Source of the DNA: an uncultured Sphingomonas sp.
Lineage (GTDB): Bacteria > Pseudomonadota > Alphaproteobacteria > Sphingomonadales > Sphingomonadaceae
Length of the DNA stretch: 6,966 bases
Reading direction: 5' to 3'
NCBI GenBank assembly: GCA_934555855.1
Contig: CAKTFL010000118.1
Span: 1 to 6,966 of the forward strand
Part shown: piece by piece, positions 6,258 through 6,966 of the stretch
Position numbering within the stretch: the first letter of the stretch is position 1
How the letters are laid out: each line of letters begins with the position of its first letter
Position numbers and translations under genes: made by a program
The notes under the pieces: model-generated
Told to the model about the DNA's origin: nothing
Databases searched by the model: none
What the model saw: only the letters and a program-made list of their open reading frames with translations

Positions 6258-6966
6258 TCAGTCGTTCGCGCTGAGCATGGTCGACCGAGGCGCGACGGGC
6301 GCGTTGATGGCGATGCTGGCGGTGGCGGTCCGGTTCGGCTGTGCGTTCAGGCGCACGGCCGCGGCGCCCGGCAAGCCGGGGAAGCGCGGCCACAGGCCCT
6401 GCGCCAGCGCCGACCGGCTCGGCAGCTTGGCCTTGCCCGCCTTCGCCTCGTAAACCCAGTAGTTCCGCATCACCGTGGTCACGTAACCGCGCGTCTCCCA
6501 ATACGGGATGCTTTCGATGTACAGCAGGGGATCGCCCCCGTCGCGGACGATGGAGTTCCACTGCCCGACCGGCTTCGGCCCGGCATTATAGGCGGCGATC
6601 ACCTTGGGCAGCAGGCCGCCCGTGACGCCGCTCATGTCGCGCAGCCGTTCCAGATGGCGCTGGCCGACGTCCATGTTGAACGAGGGCCTGGACAGGACGG
6701 TGCGGTCGACGCTCGCCAGCCCCCGCTCACGGCCATAATCGGTGGCCGCCGCCGGCATGATCTGCATCAGACCATAGGCTCCGGCCTTGCTGACGACCTT
6801 GTTGCGGAAGCGCGATTCCTCAAGGGTATGGGCGTAGACAAGCGCCTTTTCGACGCGCCAACCGCTGTCCGGCGTCCAGTTCGGGGTCGGATAGCGAGCC
6901 TCGGTGCCGGGCGTGACGCCAGCCGGGCAGTTGTGCGCCAGCCAGACGGTTGTGGCGGGCAGGTCC
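6258..6966 (-). CDS. Soluble lytic murein transglycosylase, C-terminal part (5' end outside window)
   Basis: The frame stays open from the right edge to the stop at 6258-6260 and gives the last 235 residues of an Slt-type lytic transglycosylase. These periplasmic enzymes cleave the MurNAc-GlcNAc bond of peptidoglycan with formation of 1,6-anhydro-MurNAc. The family 1 catalytic domain is clear. [11 protein letters not shown] contains the catalytic glutamate (codon 6816-6818, the Glu of the ES pair). It is followed by [15 protein letters not shown] and, further on, by AAYNAGP (the NAGP motif), then [14 protein letters not shown] near the end of the domain. The last 45 or so residues are a Pro/Ala/Arg-rich tail that looks flexible. 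The N-terminal superhelical region and any signal peptide would be encoded to the right of the window. An internal ATG at 6765-6767 is not the start, because it lies downstream of the catalytic Glu. The gene is followed by moaB 52 bp downstream. Confidence 0.93.
   Translation of the reverse strand, partial: DLPATTVWLAHNCPAGVTPGTEARYPTPNWTPDSGWRVEKALVYAHTLEESRFRNKVVSKAGAYGLMQIMPAAATDYGRERGLASVDRTVLSRPSFNMDVGQRHLERLRDMSGVTGGLLPKVIAAYNAGPKPVGQWNSIVRDGGDPLLYIESIPYWETRGYVTTVMRNYWVYEAKAGKAKLPSRSALAQGLWPRFPGLPGAAAVRLNAQPNRTATASIAINAPVAPRSTMLSAND

Overview
The window is GC-rich and every recognisable protein resembles its alphaproteobacterial counterpart. The DnaE sequence, the PA0069-type radical SAM protein and the lytic transglycosylase/MoaB pair all look like those of Sphingomonadales (Sphingomonas-like). 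A palindromic repeat of a type common in sphingomonad genomes points the same way. This placement comes from recalled family resemblance, not from a search. The region is mostly ordinary chromosomal housekeeping DNA; no phage, plasmid, CRISPR or defence genes are visible.

Layout: (1) Bases 3-128 (+) hold a fragment of a Fur/Irr-family winged-helix regulator whose similarity stops abruptly, followed by about 110 bp of non-coding sequence. (2) Bases 238-3855 (+) hold dnaE, the replicative DNA polymerase III alpha subunit, complete at 1205 aa. It carries an in-frame, REP-like inverted repeat (1203-1279) in the linker between the PHP domain and the palm, which is the most unusual element here. 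(3) A perfect 13-bp hairpin (3883-3912) separates dnaE from the convergent minus-strand genes. (4) On the minus strand come a 64-aa Gly-rich acidic protein of unknown function (3925-4119) and, upstream of it, a PA0069-family radical SAM enzyme (4204-5277). (5) A small VOC-fold protein (5333-5671, +) is divergent from the radical SAM gene across 55 bp. (6) On the minus strand, convergent with the VOC gene, is moaB (5678-6205). It is preceded by a soluble lytic transglycosylase gene (6258 to beyond the right edge) whose start lies outside the window.

How the genes relate: dnaE is the polymerising subunit of the replisome and stands alone here. slt and moaB are co-directional with a 52-bp gap and are probably co-transcribed, although one acts on peptidoglycan and the other in molybdenum cofactor synthesis. 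The radical SAM gene and the small Gly-rich ORF are co-directional with an 84-bp gap. There is no sign that the whole window forms one functional system. The points worth following are the repeat inside an essential polymerase gene, the truncated regulator just upstream of it, and the uncharacterised radical SAM and Gly-rich genes.
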